This document shows, piece by piece, positions 9,324 through 19,010 of a stretch of DNA of 64,000 nucleotides (its first letter is position 1; each line of letters opens with the position of its first letter). The position numbers and the translations under genes were made by a program. Source of the stretch: Corallococcus sp. EGB (lineage in GTDB: Bacteria; Myxococcota; Myxococcia; Myxococcales; Myxococcaceae); the NCBI RefSeq assembly GCF_019968905.1, contig NZ_CP079946.1, positions 1,488,001 to 1,552,000 of the forward strand, read 5' to 3'. A model generated the notes under the pieces. That model did not search any database. It was not told the origin of the DNA and saw only the letters and a list, made by a program, of their open reading frames with translations.

Positions 9324-9559
9324 CCGCCCGTGCCCGGTCCGGAGGGCTTCTTCGCGTCCTCCTCGTCCAGGCGCCGCAGGTAGCTGTTGTGCGCGTAGCC
9401 CTGGCGCTCCAGCCGCTGCGCCTCGATGGCGTCCGCGACCTTCGAGCACACCTGGCCGAGCATGCGCAGGGACTCGGCGATCAACCGCTCCGCGTGGTCC
9501 TGCGCATTGGCGGACGGAATGATGGGGCGGTCGCGACGGAACGGCAGGGGCAACTTCAT
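9320..9559 (-). CDS. Small conserved protein, function unknown
   Basis: A 79-residue protein, positively charged at the N-terminus and predicted helical from about residue 20 to 70 (regular Ala/Leu/Glu/Arg heptad-like pattern). It has one Cys and no signal peptide. Its stop codon overlaps the start of the amidohydrolase, which suggests a shared transcript and coupled translation. I do not recognise the family; an accessory role to the hydrolase is only a guess from the overlap. Confidence 0.65.
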   Translation of the reverse strand: MKLPLPFRRDRPIIPSANAQDHAERLIAESLRMLGQVCSKVADAIEAQRLERQGYAHNSYLRRLDEEDAKKPSGPGTGG

Positions 9560-9886
9560 CCGCTGGAATCTAAGGGATGCCCCCCGCGGCTGCCACGCGT
9601 CACTCCGGCCCCGTCCCCTGGCCGCCCCTCCCCATCGGACCCGGGGGTCACGGAGTGTTGACAGCGCGACGCGGCATGCGCCCCGGCCCGGGGTTAACCG
9701 CGTTGACAGTGCACCACTTTACATTTTGCGCCGGCCGGCCCGCCGGGGCGCCCCTGCGCACGCCCGTGAGCGTTGGCAACCACTCGGAATCCCGAGGGGT
9801 TTACGAATTTTCAAGTGGGGGGATGACAGCGGGGGGATTCATCTCTACATTGCGACCGTCGGATTTCACTCAAGAGGGTCCTGCGC
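9560..9886. promoter_or_regulatory. Divergent intergenic region with candidate promoter elements
   Basis: A 327-bp gap between the minus-strand small gene and the plus-strand gene at 9887. It holds two TTGACA hexamers (9657-9662 and about 9703-9708), a locally A/T-rich stretch (CTTTACATTTTG) and, closer to the plus-strand gene, TTTACGAATTTTC. No convincing -10 element sits at standard spacing from the TTGACA copies, so the exact promoter is not assigned. No coding potential is evident. Confidence 0.35.
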
Positions 9887-10162
9887 ATGGCTTACGACGG
9901 CGAGCTTGTGAAGATGCAGAATGGTCGCTGGGCGCGATTCCAGCGGTGCCAGGTGTACCGGCCGGGCGTGACGGACGCCGGTGAGACCATGCTCCTGATC
10001 GCGGTGGAGCTGGAGGAGCGCTATCAGCAGCTGCTCGACGAGGCGGCGGACTCCCTCGCGGAGTACCGCTCCCAGGGCGTGCCCGTGCAGGTGCGGCTGG
10101 CGCCGGACGCGCAGGGGTTGACCCTGCACCCGGAGGAGCCGGTCTCCATGACGGTGAACTAG
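9887..10162 (+). CDS. Small conserved protein, function unknown
   Basis: A 91-residue acidic protein without signal peptide or membrane segment. Residues about 1-20 resemble a short beta-hairpin (K-M-Q-N-G-R-W-A-R-F); residues 42-65 form a likely amphipathic helix rich in Glu and Leu; the C-terminus ends with further beta-strand pattern. GAGGG lies 9 nt before ATG. It is followed by a strong hairpin and stands alone as a monocistronic unit with its own long promoter region. No function can be assigned. Confidence 0.68.
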   Translation: MAYDGELVKMQNGRWARFQRCQVYRPGVTDAGETMLLIAVELEERYQQLLDEAADSLAEYRSQGVPVQVRLAPDAQGLTLHPEEPVSMTVN

Positions 10163-10192
10163 GCCCCTCCCCAGGGGTGAAGGTGTAAAGCC

Positions 10193-10224
10193 ACGGGCCT
10201 CGCGCTTCACCGCGCGGGGCCCGT
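10193..10224 (+). terminator. Hairpin after the 9887 gene
   Basis: An inverted repeat begins ACGGGCC and ends GGGCCCGT, with a short loop (TTCACC) and a nearly complete 13-bp GC stem, 30 bp after the stop codon. The downstream sequence is only mildly T-rich (TTGCATTTAC), so it is a probable rather than certain intrinsic terminator. Confidence 0.6.
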
Positions 10225-10308
10225 TGCATTTACAGCGCTGACAGGAGCGGGCGGGCGTCCACTTTTCAACGCACCGCGCGCCACCCGCACGGCGCGCGAA
10301 TGGCGCGC

Positions 10309-11091
10309 TCAGTCGTGGATCTGGAAGAAGCGGGCGGCGTTGTCCCGGGTGACCCGCCGCACGATGCGCTCGGACAGCTTCGCCTTGCCCAGCAGGTTCG
10401 CGGTGCGCGCGAGCCCCAGGATGTCCCCCGCGCCGTCGCCCGCGTCCGAGTCCAGCACCAGGCGCTCGCTGCCCAGCCGCCGCACCAGGGCCACCGCCCG
10501 GTCCGCCTGGAGCGCCTCCGGGTGCAGGGTGAGCCCCGCCCAGTGGCCCACCTCCAGGATGGTCCGCACCGTGCGCGCGTTGGCGTGGTCCACCAGCGCG
10601 CGCGACGGCAGCAGCCCCGACTGGCGCAGCAGCGTGAGGATGCGCCGGGTGTGGCGCTCCTTGTCCTTCAGCGGCGTGTGCACCACCACGCGCAGCTTGA
10701 GCTGGCGGGCCAGGGCGAGCTGCTCCAGGAAGGCCTCCTCCTCCTCCTCGCCGCCCACGTGCAGCCCCGTCTCGCCCAGGGCCACCACCCGGCCGCCCTC
10801 GAAGTAGTCCGGAAGGTGGCCCAGCACCTCCGACAGCCCCCGGCGCGGGATGCAGCGCGGGTGCACGCCCAGGGCGGCCCAGGCGCGGATGCCCAGCCGC
10901 TCCAGGCGCGGCAGCTGCTTCTCCACCAGCGCGTCGAAGTGCTGGCGCAGCCCCTTGGCCGTGGGCTCCGGGAAGTGGTGCGCCACCACCAGGGCCCGCT
11001 CCACGCCGAAGAAGCGCATGGACTCCAGGTCCTGGTCCGTCAGGGCCTCCGGGTGGAGGTGCGCATCGAAGAGCGGGATGGGCTCGGCCAC
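10309..11091 (-). CDS. TatD-like metal-dependent hydrolase
   Basis: The 260-residue protein has the TIM-barrel hydrolase layout of the TatD superfamily: H-L-H at residues 11-13 (D-A-H-L-H-P), a glutamate in the A-L-G-E-T-G-L segment near the centre, V-V-V-H-T-P and D-H-A-N for later His ligands, and L-V-L-D-S-D-A-G for the final Asp. TatD proteins are metal-dependent DNases or phosphoesterases, but this branch (shorter, with G-V-H-P) is little studied, so nuclease activity is an inference. It follows the gamma-glutamyltransferase gene by about 20 bp on the same strand and may share its transcript. Confidence 0.8.
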   Translation of the reverse strand: MAEPIPLFDAHLHPEALTDQDLESMRFFGVERALVVAHHFPEPTAKGLRQHFDALVEKQLPRLERLGIRAWAALGVHPRCIPRRGLSEVLGHLPDYFEGGRVVALGETGLHVGGEEEEEAFLEQLALARQLKLRVVVHTPLKDKERHTRRILTLLRQSGLLPSRALVDHANARTVRTILEVGHWAGLTLHPEALQADRAVALVRRLGSERLVLDSDAGDGAGDILGLARTANLLGKAKLSERIVRRVTRDNAARFFQIHD

Positions 11092-11112
11092 GGGCAGCGG
11101 TTCTCCTTCGCT

Positions 11113-12876
11113 TCAGTCCTGGCCCGTCGCGGCGCCCTCGTTGCGCGGGTCACTGGAGGAATAGCGCAGGTCGGTGCGCGGGTCGCTGTAGACGGCCTCC
11201 GCGTCGCCCCAGGCGTCCACCCGGCGAATCTTGTGGCCCTTGGCCTCCAGCACGGACAGCGTCGCCGGCTCCAGGCCCCACTTGTCCACCCACAGTTCGT
11301 CCGGGAGGTACTGGTGGTGCAGTCGGCCCGCGCCCACCGCGCGCGTCACGTCCATGCCCTGGTCCACCACGTTGCTGATGGCCTGGATGACGGTGGTGGG
11401 GATGGTGGAGCCGCCGGGGCTGCCCACCGCCAGCATCACCCGCTTCGGGTCCTCCTTCGCGAACACCAGCGTGGGCGACATGGAGGACAGGGGCACCTTG
11501 CCGGCCTGGATGGCGTTGGGCTCCCCCGTGACGAGCCCGTACGCGTTGGGCACGCCCGGCTGCGCGGCGAAGTCGTCCATCTGATCATTGAGCAGCACGC
11601 CGGTGCCCTTCGCCACCAGGCACGAGCCGAAGCTGTAGTTGACCGTGGTCGTCATGGCCACCGCGTTGCCGTCCTTGTCGATGACGGAGATGTGCGTGGT
11701 GTTCTTCTTCTCCGGCTCCGGGGTGAGGGGCTGCGCGTCCCTGCTCAGCGTGGAGGCCGGACCACCCTGCAGCGGCGCCAGCAGCGACGCGCTGGGGGTG
11801 GCCTTCTTCGGGTCGATGCTGCCCGCCAGGTCCGCGATGTGTCCGGGCGACGTCAGCCGCTCCAGCGGCACCTGCACGAAGGCCGGGTCGCCCAGGTACT
11901 TCGCGCGGTCCACGTACGCGCGCCGCACGGCCTCCACATAGAGGTGGAGCGACTCCGGATCGCGGTAGGGCAGGCCCTGGGGCCGCAGCTGCTGGAGCAT
12001 GCCCAGCACCTGCACCACCGCGAGCCCGCCCGCGCTGGGCGGCGGCATGGTGAGGATGCGGTGCTCCCGGTAGGTGGTCTCCAGCGGCGCGGGGCTGCGC
12101 GTGTGGTAGCTCGTCAGGTCCTCCTGCGTGAGCAGCCCGCCCGCGTCCTGCACCGTCTTCACCAGCGCCTGCGCCACCGGGCCTGAATAGAAGGCCTTCG
12201 CGCCGCCCTTCGCGATGCGCTCCAGCGTGCGCGCCAGGTCCGGCTGTTTGATGAGGTGCCCCAGCGGCGGCACGTCCGGCGTCCCCTGCGCGTTGGGCAC
12301 AAGGAAGATGCGCGCGGCCTCCGCGTCCTGGGCCAGGCACTTCGTGCGGCCCCTGGCCATCTGCTGGTACTTGGGCGTCACCCAGAAGCCCTGCTTCGCC
12401 AGCCGGATGGCCGGGGCCAGCACCACCGCGGGCTTGAGCCTGCCGTGCTTCGCCAGGAGCTCCAGGTAGCCCGCCACCGCGCCGGGCACCGCCACGCTCA
12501 GCGCGCCGTCCGTGGACAGCCCCGGCACCAGCGCGCCGTCCTTCAGGTACATGTCGCGGGACGCGCCCTTCGGGGCCACCTCGCGGAAGTCCAGCGCCCG
12601 TGTCTCACCGGACTTCGCGTCGTGCACCAGCGCGAACCCGCCGCCGCCCACGCCGGAGTGGTAGGGGCCCACCACCGCCGCCACGAACGCCGCCGCCACC
12701 GCCGCGTCCACCGCGTTGCCGCCCTTGTCCAGCATCTGGAGCGCGGCCTCGCTCGCGGGCGGATACGCCGTGGCCACCGCACCTCCCCGGTAGGGACGTG
12801 CCGCACCCGCCTGAGTCGCCACCAGCAACACCGCGAGTCCCAGCGCGCGGAGCGACTTCCGTCCCGCGGCTCCCAT
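11113..12876 (-). CDS. ggt: Gamma-glutamyltransferase
   Basis: The 587-residue protein is a full-length gamma-glutamyltransferase, an N-terminal nucleophile hydrolase made as a proenzyme that cleaves itself before a Thr. The conserved N-T-T-H-I-S-V-I-D stretch places the catalytic Thr at about residue 393, which starts the small subunit. P-L-S-S-M-S-P-T and G-S-P-G-G-S match the substrate-binding loops of the small subunit. A signal peptide (hydrophobic A-L-G-L-A-V-L-L, A-G-A end) sends it to the periplasm, where it would hydrolyse glutathione and other gamma-glutamyl peptides. ATG at 12876 follows GGGGAAAG at good spacing; the GTG five codons earlier has none. Confidence 0.92.
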   Translation of the reverse strand: MGAAGRKSLRALGLAVLLVATQAGAARPYRGGAVATAYPPASEAALQMLDKGGNAVDAAVAAAFVAAVVGPYHSGVGGGGFALVHDAKSGETRALDFREVAPKGASRDMYLKDGALVPGLSTDGALSVAVPGAVAGYLELLAKHGRLKPAVVLAPAIRLAKQGFWVTPKYQQMARGRTKCLAQDAEAARIFLVPNAQGTPDVPPLGHLIKQPDLARTLERIAKGGAKAFYSGPVAQALVKTVQDAGGLLTQEDLTSYHTRSPAPLETTYREHRILTMPPPSAGGLAVVQVLGMLQQLRPQGLPYRDPESLHLYVEAVRRAYVDRAKYLGDPAFVQVPLERLTSPGHIADLAGSIDPKKATPSASLLAPLQGGPASTLSRDAQPLTPEPEKKNTTHISVIDKDGNAVAMTTTVNYSFGSCLVAKGTGVLLNDQMDDFAAQPGVPNAYGLVTGEPNAIQAGKVPLSSMSPTLVFAKEDPKRVMLAVGSPGGSTIPTTVIQAISNVVDQGMDVTRAVGAGRLHHQYLPDELWVDKWGLEPATLSVLEAKGHKIRRVDAWGDAEAVYSDPRTDLRYSSSDPRNEGAATGQD

Positions 12877-13266
12877 GTGTGCTTTCCCCACCTGTGGACG
12901 CCTTTCCTTGTGATTTCCGGCCGTTCCCTAATGCACCAGGGGCCGCACCCGGGCCAGGGTTTCAACAGGACGACATTTTTTTCCTTGGATTGTGAGCGCA
13001 ACAGGAGCAATCTTTACTCATGTGCAGCAACGGGTGGTGTTCATGAGTCCTCCGAACCCCGTGGAAAGCCCGGCTTTGGTTCCGACCGCGGCCCCCACCC
13101 CGGCGCGGCTGACGACGTTCCTGAAGCCGCGCTTCGGCATCACGGTCCAATGCAACACGTTGTGTGTAGCAGTCAGCGTACGCCCCTCCCCGGAGGCTCC
13201 GCGATCAGCGTTGGTGGCCGGGCGCGGTTGACGAGTTGATCGGCGGTCCCTAATTCTCCGCCGCAT
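12877..13266. promoter_or_regulatory. Divergent ggt/glmU intergenic region
   Basis: A 390-bp region between two divergent genes. The part next to ggt includes a T-run (CATTTTTTTCC near 12975). A short frame at 13043-13231 could encode 62 residues but has weak coding character. The end next to glmU carries the candidate promoter annotated separately. No RNA structure of a known class was recognised. Confidence 0.4.
13228..13256 (+). promoter_or_regulatory. Candidate glmU promoter giving a leaderless mRNA
   Basis: TTGACG (13228-13233) is separated by exactly 17 bp from TAATTC (13251-13256). The usual distance to the transcription start would place the mRNA end within about 5 nt of the glmU ATG at 13267. 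No Shine-Dalgarno sequence precedes the ATG, which fits a leaderless transcript. The -35 is good, the -10 is weak (2 of 6 consensus positions), so this is a candidate only. Confidence 0.4.
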
Positions 13267-14667
13267 ATGACAGCTCTGGCGGCGGTTGTGCTTTGCGCGG
13301 GCAAGGGCACGCGGATGAAGTCGGAGAAGGCCAAGGTCCTTCACCCCATCCTCGGCCGTCCCCTCTGCGCCTATCCCTTGAAGCGGGCCCTGGAACTGGG
13401 CGCCTCGCACGTGGTGCCGGTGGTGGGCCACCAGGCTTCGGAGGTGGAGAAGTCCATCCGCGCCCACTTCCCGGACGCGCCCCTGCGCTTCGCGCTCCAG
13501 AAGGAGCAGAAGGGCACCGCGGACGCGGTGAAGGCGGCCGAGGACGCGCTGAAGGGCCATGAGGGCCGCGTCCTCATCCTCTATGGAGACGTGCCGCTCC
13601 TGCGCAAGGAGACGCTCCAGGCGCTGCTCGCCGCGCACGACGCCGCGGGCGGGGTGCTGGCGCTGGTGTCCACCACGCTGGAGGACCCCACCGGCTACGG
13701 CCGCGTCATCCGCGAGGGCGGCAAGGTCGCCCGCATCGTGGAGCACAAGGACTGCACCCCGGAGCAGCGCGCGGTGAAGGAGTGCAACGCGGGCATCTAC
13801 TCCGTGGACGCGGCCTTCCTCTGGAAGGCGCTGGCGGAGATCAAGCCCGTCAACGCGCAGGGCGAGTACTACCTCACCGACCTGGTGGAGATGGCCGCGA
13901 AGGTGGGCCCCGTGGGCGCGGTGGACGCGGACGCCACGGAGACCGCGGGCGTGAACGACAAGGTGGAGCTGGCGGCGCGCGCCCGCGTCCTCCAGCAGCG
14001 CATCAACGAGGCCCACATGCGCGCGGGCGTGTCCATCCAGGACCCCGCCACCGCGTACATCGAAGAGGGCATCACCATCGGGACCGACACGGAGGTCGGC
14101 CCCATGGTCTCGCTCACCGCCGGCACCGTGATTGGGAAGGGCGTCACCATCGGCCAGGGCAGCGTGCTCACGGCCTCGGTCGTGGCGGACGGCACCCACA
14201 TCAAGCCCTACTCCGTGCTGGAGGAGGCGCGTGTCGGCGCGCGTTGCATCATCGGTCCGTTCTCCCGGCTGCGCCCCGCCACGGAGTTGGCAGAGGAAGT
14301 GCATCTGGGGAACTTCGTGGAGACGAAGAAGGCCCGCATCGGCAAGGGCAGCAAGGCCAACCACCTGACTTACCTGGGCGACGCCGTCATCGGTGCGGGC
14401 TGCAACATCGGCGCGGGCACCATCACCTGTAACTATGACGGGGTGAACAAGCACCTGACCGAGCTGGGCGACGGCGTCTTCATCGGCTCGGACAGCCAGC
14501 TGGTGGCTCCGGTGAAGGTGGGTGACGGCGGCTATGTCGGCGCGGGCACCACGGTGACGAAAAATGTGCCTCCTGGGAGCCTCGCTGTGTCCCGTGCACC
14601 ACAGGTGGTGAAGGAGGGCTGGGTGGCGGCCAGGAAGGCACGACAGACGAAGGTGAAGACGGGGTAG
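13267..14667 (+). CDS. glmU: Bifunctional UDP-N-acetylglucosamine pyrophosphorylase / glucosamine-1-phosphate acetyltransferase
   Basis: The 466-residue enzyme makes UDP-GlcNAc from glucosamine-1-phosphate, acetyl-CoA and UTP for peptidoglycan and lipopolysaccharide. The N-terminal uridylyltransferase begins at once with the nucleotide-binding L-C-A-G-K-G-T-R-M (residues 9-17); G-D-V-P-L-L near 103 is the metal-binding Asp region. From about residue 255 the left-handed beta-helix acetyltransferase shows hexapeptide repeats (I-G-x-G, V-G-x-G), including [11 protein letters not shown] near the acetyl-CoA site. The start is fixed by the family's typical N-terminus, although no ribosome binding site precedes it. 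glmS follows 105 bp downstream, so the two supply successive steps of one pathway. Confidence 0.97.
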   Translation: MTALAAVVLCAGKGTRMKSEKAKVLHPILGRPLCAYPLKRALELGASHVVPVVGHQASEVEKSIRAHFPDAPLRFALQKEQKGTADAVKAAEDALKGHEGRVLILYGDVPLLRKETLQALLAAHDAAGGVLALVSTTLEDPTGYGRVIREGGKVARIVEHKDCTPEQRAVKECNAGIYSVDAAFLWKALAEIKPVNAQGEYYLTDLVEMAAKVGPVGAVDADATETAGVNDKVELAARARVLQQRINEAHMRAGVSIQDPATAYIEEGITIGTDTEVGPMVSLTAGTVIGKGVTIGQGSVLTASVVADGTHIKPYSVLEEARVGARCIIGPFSRLRPATELAEEVHLGNFVETKKARIGKGSKANHLTYLGDAVIGAGCNIGAGTITCNYDGVNKHLTELGDGVFIGSDSQLVAPVKVGDGGYVGAGTTVTKNVPPGSLAVSRAPQVVKEGWVAARKARQTKVKTG

Positions 14668-14772
14668 GTCGGGTGCTCGCCTGCCGTTCGGTCGGCGGGG
14701 CGGGGTTGGGCGTGAACGGATTGCCCGTGGTTTGCTCCGGCGGCCACGGGACGAGAAAGAGGCAGGAAGAAC

Positions 14773-16608
<1,836 letters not shown>

Positions 16609-16640
16609 CGCCTCCCGGCCTCCAAGCCTGAGCAGCGAAA

Positions 16641-16683
16641 GAGCCCGGACGCCCTTCACTGGGGGCCCGGGCTTCTTCGTTTC
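16641..16683 (+). terminator. Intrinsic terminator after glmS
   Basis: A GC-rich inverted repeat starts AGCCCGG and ends CCGGGCT around a TTCACT loop, followed by TTCTTCGTTT. It lies 34 bp after the glmS stop. Confidence 0.75.
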
Positions 16684-16738
16684 CGGCATCCGCGGCGCCG
16701 GGCCCCGTTGCCCGCTGGAAGTCGCGGGCCCTCCCACT

Positions 16739-16768
16739 TTGAACCCCACGCACCGCCCCGGTTACAGT
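16739..16768 (+). promoter_or_regulatory. Candidate promoter for the 16778 gene
   Basis: TTGAAC (16739-16744) and TACAGT (16763-16768) are 18 bp apart, each matching 4 of 6 consensus positions. The expected start of transcription falls at about 16775-16778, on the GTG codon at 16778, which has no Shine-Dalgarno sequence. This fits a leaderless mRNA and supports the shorter gene start. Confidence 0.45.
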
Positions 16769-16777
16769 TTCCTCACC

Positions 16778-17548
16778 GTGTCCGATGCCTTCCGCCCACG
16801 TTCGCGCACACCGGCTCCCCACCCGGGAGGGGAGGTGGAGCCTCCGTCGGACCTGGCGCCCTGGGAGCCTTCGGCGGAGGCTCCGGCGCGGGGCGGCTCA
16901 CCCACCCCGCCCACGGACTCGCCGCTGCCCATGTTCCTGCTGGCGCAGCAGGCCCGGCGCGCGGAAGGGGACGAGCAGAAGCGCCTGGCCTGGAACCTCA
17001 ACCGGCTCCTGGAGGAGCTGGGGGCGCAGGGCGGGGGCCGGACGGAGGCGGACGCCTTCCACCGGCTCCTGGAGGGGGGCAGCCTGGACGGGCTGGTGGA
17101 CTCCGACGGGCGCTCCTGCCGCGCCACGGCGGTGGAGGCGCTCCTGGCGCTGGGCTTCCCCTACGCCCTGGAGGTGCGCCCGGAGGACCTGGAGCACCTG
17201 AAGAATGCCCCCGTCCCGGGCGCCCGGCTGACACCGCCCCCGGGCGGCCCGTTTCCGGCCCTGGCGGTGGGCCTGGGGGCGCTGGCGCTCCAGGTGGTCC
17301 TGGGACTCACCGGCGTCGTCATGCCCGGCGGGCTGCTCATCCTGCAGGGGCTTTTGACCCTCCTGTCGCTGACCCTGCTGACGGTTGCCTCCGTGGGCAC
17401 TCCCCTGTATCGCGGAGCCCTGGCGCTGCTGACGGTGGTGTCCGGGCTCGGGTTGGGGATGGTGCTGGTGCCGGACGTTCCGGCGGGTTGGGCGGCCGGA
17501 TTGGGCGGGCTGGTGGCCGCCTTCCTGGCTGCCCTGCGCAAGAGCTGA
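16778..17548 (+). CDS. Membrane protein of unknown function
   Basis: The 256-residue product has a Pro-rich N-terminal 45 residues, a soluble helical domain (about 50-150) rich in Leu, Glu and Arg, and a C-terminal half with four closely spaced hydrophobic segments (about 165-250) joined by short loops. There is no signal peptide, so the helical domain is likely cytoplasmic. GTG at 16778 is chosen over TTG at 16739 because a promoter-like sequence overlaps the latter. The family is not recognised. It lies between glmS and recA, with the recA promoter starting right after its stop. Confidence 0.7.
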   Translation: MSDAFRPRSRTPAPHPGGEVEPPSDLAPWEPSAEAPARGGSPTPPTDSPLPMFLLAQQARRAEGDEQKRLAWNLNRLLEELGAQGGGRTEADAFHRLLEGGSLDGLVDSDGRSCRATAVEALLALGFPYALEVRPEDLEHLKNAPVPGARLTPPPGGPFPALAVGLGALALQVVLGLTGVVMPGGLLILQGLLTLLSLTLLTVASVGTPLYRGALALLTVVSGLGLGMVLVPDVPAGWAAGLGGLVAAFLAALRKS

Positions 17549-17604
17549 CCGCCAGGACCCGAAACGGATGTCAGAGGGGTGGACTAGGGTCTACCCATCG
17601 CGTA

Positions 17605-17621
17605 CTAAAAGCGCGTTCAGG
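17605..17621 (+). promoter_or_regulatory. LexA-type SOS box upstream of recA
   Basis: CTAAAAGCGCGTTCAGG agrees at every position with CTRHAMRYBYGTTCAGS, which I recall as the LexA-binding consensus reported for Myxococcus xanthus lexA and recA2. It overlaps a possible promoter, TGGACT (17580-17585) with 17 bp to TACTAA (17603-17608), so LexA bound here would block RNA polymerase. It lies 40 bp before the recA ATG. Confidence 0.75.
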
Positions 17622-17660
17622 TGGACCGGGGTGGTCCACTCTTCCAAGGAGCGACGAGAA

Positions 17661-18749
17661 ATGGCCGTGAATCAGGAGAAGGAAAAGGCGATCGAGCTGG
17701 CGCTGGCGGCGGTGGAGCGTCAGTTCGGCAAGGGGTCCATCATGCGGCTCGGCAACGACGAGCCCATGATGAAGGACGTCCAGGCCATTTCGACGGGTTC
17801 GATTTCACTCGATATCGCGTTGGGCGTGGGCGGCGTGCCGCGCGGCCGCATCATCGAAATCTTCGGGCCGGAGTCCTCCGGTAAGACGACGCTGTGCCTC
17901 CACATCGTCGCGGAAGCGCAGAAGCGCGGCGGCGTGTGCGGCTACATCGACGCGGAGCACGCGATGGACGTGGGCTACGCGCGCAAGCTGGGCGTGCGCA
18001 CCGACGACCTGCTCCTGTCCCAGCCGGACACCGGTGAGCAGGGGCTGGAGATCGCGGAGATGCTGGTGCGCTCCGGCGCCATCGACGTGCTGGTGGTGGA
18101 CTCGGTGGCCGCGCTCGTGCCGAAGGCGGAACTGGAAGGCGAGATGGGCGACGCGCACATGGGCGTGCAGGCGCGCCTCATGAGCCAGGCGCTGCGCAAG
18201 CTCACGGGCACCATCTCCAAGAGCCAGACGTGCGTCATCTTCATCAACCAGATCCGCATGAAGATTGGCGTGATGTTCGGCAACCCCGAGACCACGACGG
18301 GCGGCAACGCGCTGAAGTTCTACGCGTCGCAGCGCATGGACATCCGCCGCGTGGGCGCCATCAAGAACGGCGAGAACGTGGTGGGCAGCCGCACCCGCGT
18401 GAAGGTCGTGAAGAACAAGGTGGCGCCGCCGTTCAAGGAAGTGGAATTCGACATCATGTACGGCGCGGGCATCTCGCGTGAGGGCGACCTCATCGACCTG
18501 GCCTCCAACGAGAACATCATCGAGAAGAGCGGCAGCTGGTTCTCCTTCAAGGGAGAGCGCATCGGCCAGGGCCGGGAGAACGCGAAGGAGTACCTGCGCG
18601 AGCACCCGGAGACCTACAAGGAGGTGGAGGGCCTGGTGCTGGAGAAGTACGGCATCGGCAAGGCCGCCGGCGCGGCGGCTGCCCCCGCGGCGGAGGCCTC
18701 CGAGCCCGCGGAAGGCGAGAAGCGCCCGCGCGTGAAGGCCGTGAAGTAG
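17661..18749 (+). CDS. recA: Recombinase RecA (DNA-damage-inducible copy)
   Basis: The 362-residue protein forms filaments on single-stranded DNA, performs strand exchange and stimulates LexA self-cleavage. Walker A is G-P-E-S-S-G-K-T-T at 69-77; [19 protein letters not shown] and the loop-2 region [15 protein letters not shown] are all intact. The variable C-terminal tail is Ala/Glu/Pro-rich and ends with Lys/Arg. AAGGAG sits 9 nt before ATG at 17661; the frame is open further upstream but that part is promoter. Myxobacteria usually carry two recA genes; the LexA-type box suggests this is the inducible one. Confidence 0.96.
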   Translation: MAVNQEKEKAIELALAAVERQFGKGSIMRLGNDEPMMKDVQAISTGSISLDIALGVGGVPRGRIIEIFGPESSGKTTLCLHIVAEAQKRGGVCGYIDAEHAMDVGYARKLGVRTDDLLLSQPDTGEQGLEIAEMLVRSGAIDVLVVDSVAALVPKAELEGEMGDAHMGVQARLMSQALRKLTGTISKSQTCVIFINQIRMKIGVMFGNPETTTGGNALKFYASQRMDIRRVGAIKNGENVVGSRTRVKVVKNKVAPPFKEVEFDIMYGAGISREGDLIDLASNENIIEKSGSWFSFKGERIGQGRENAKEYLREHPETYKEVEGLVLEKYGIGKAAGAAAAPAAEASEPAEGEKRPRVKAVK

Positions 18750-18816
18750 CCCTCGAAGCCACTGGAAGGGCCCGTCGCGCACCTCCGGGGGGAGCGGCGT
18801 GGCGGGTGAAGTGGAG

Positions 18817-18856
18817 AAGGGGCCGGTCCCAGGTGCTGGGGCCGGCCCTTTTTTCT
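18817..18856 (+). terminator. Intrinsic terminator after recA
   Basis: A near-perfect 15-bp stem starts AAGGGGCCGG and ends CCGGCCCTT around a GGTGC loop, followed by TTTTTTC. It is a textbook rho-independent terminator about 70 bp after the recA stop. Confidence 0.92.
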
Positions 18857-19010
18857 TCGCCGTGAGAGGCATTGAGGCGCGTGGCGGAAGCGTGACGCGC
18901 GGGGTCATCACCGGGCTGTCGCCGGGATGTTTCGTGTGGAGGACGGAGCGCCTCTAGACTTCGCGGCCTGGGAGCCCCTTCACCCCTGCTCCCCGCTGGA
19001 GTCCATCGCC

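Noticed and set aside
10300-12186. Plus-strand open frame opposite the TatD-like and ggt genes
   Set aside because: Arg/His/Gln-rich antisense shadow; both minus-strand genes have clear catalytic motifs.
13043-13231. Possible 62-residue protein upstream of glmU
   Set aside because: No good ribosome binding site, Pro/Ala-rich residues without pattern, and it runs into the glmU promoter region; kept only as a note in the intergenic entry.
14668-14772. Possible glmS ribozyme or other riboswitch before glmS
   Set aside because: The gap is short, has no recognisable conserved core, and such ribozymes are known mainly from Gram-positive bacteria.
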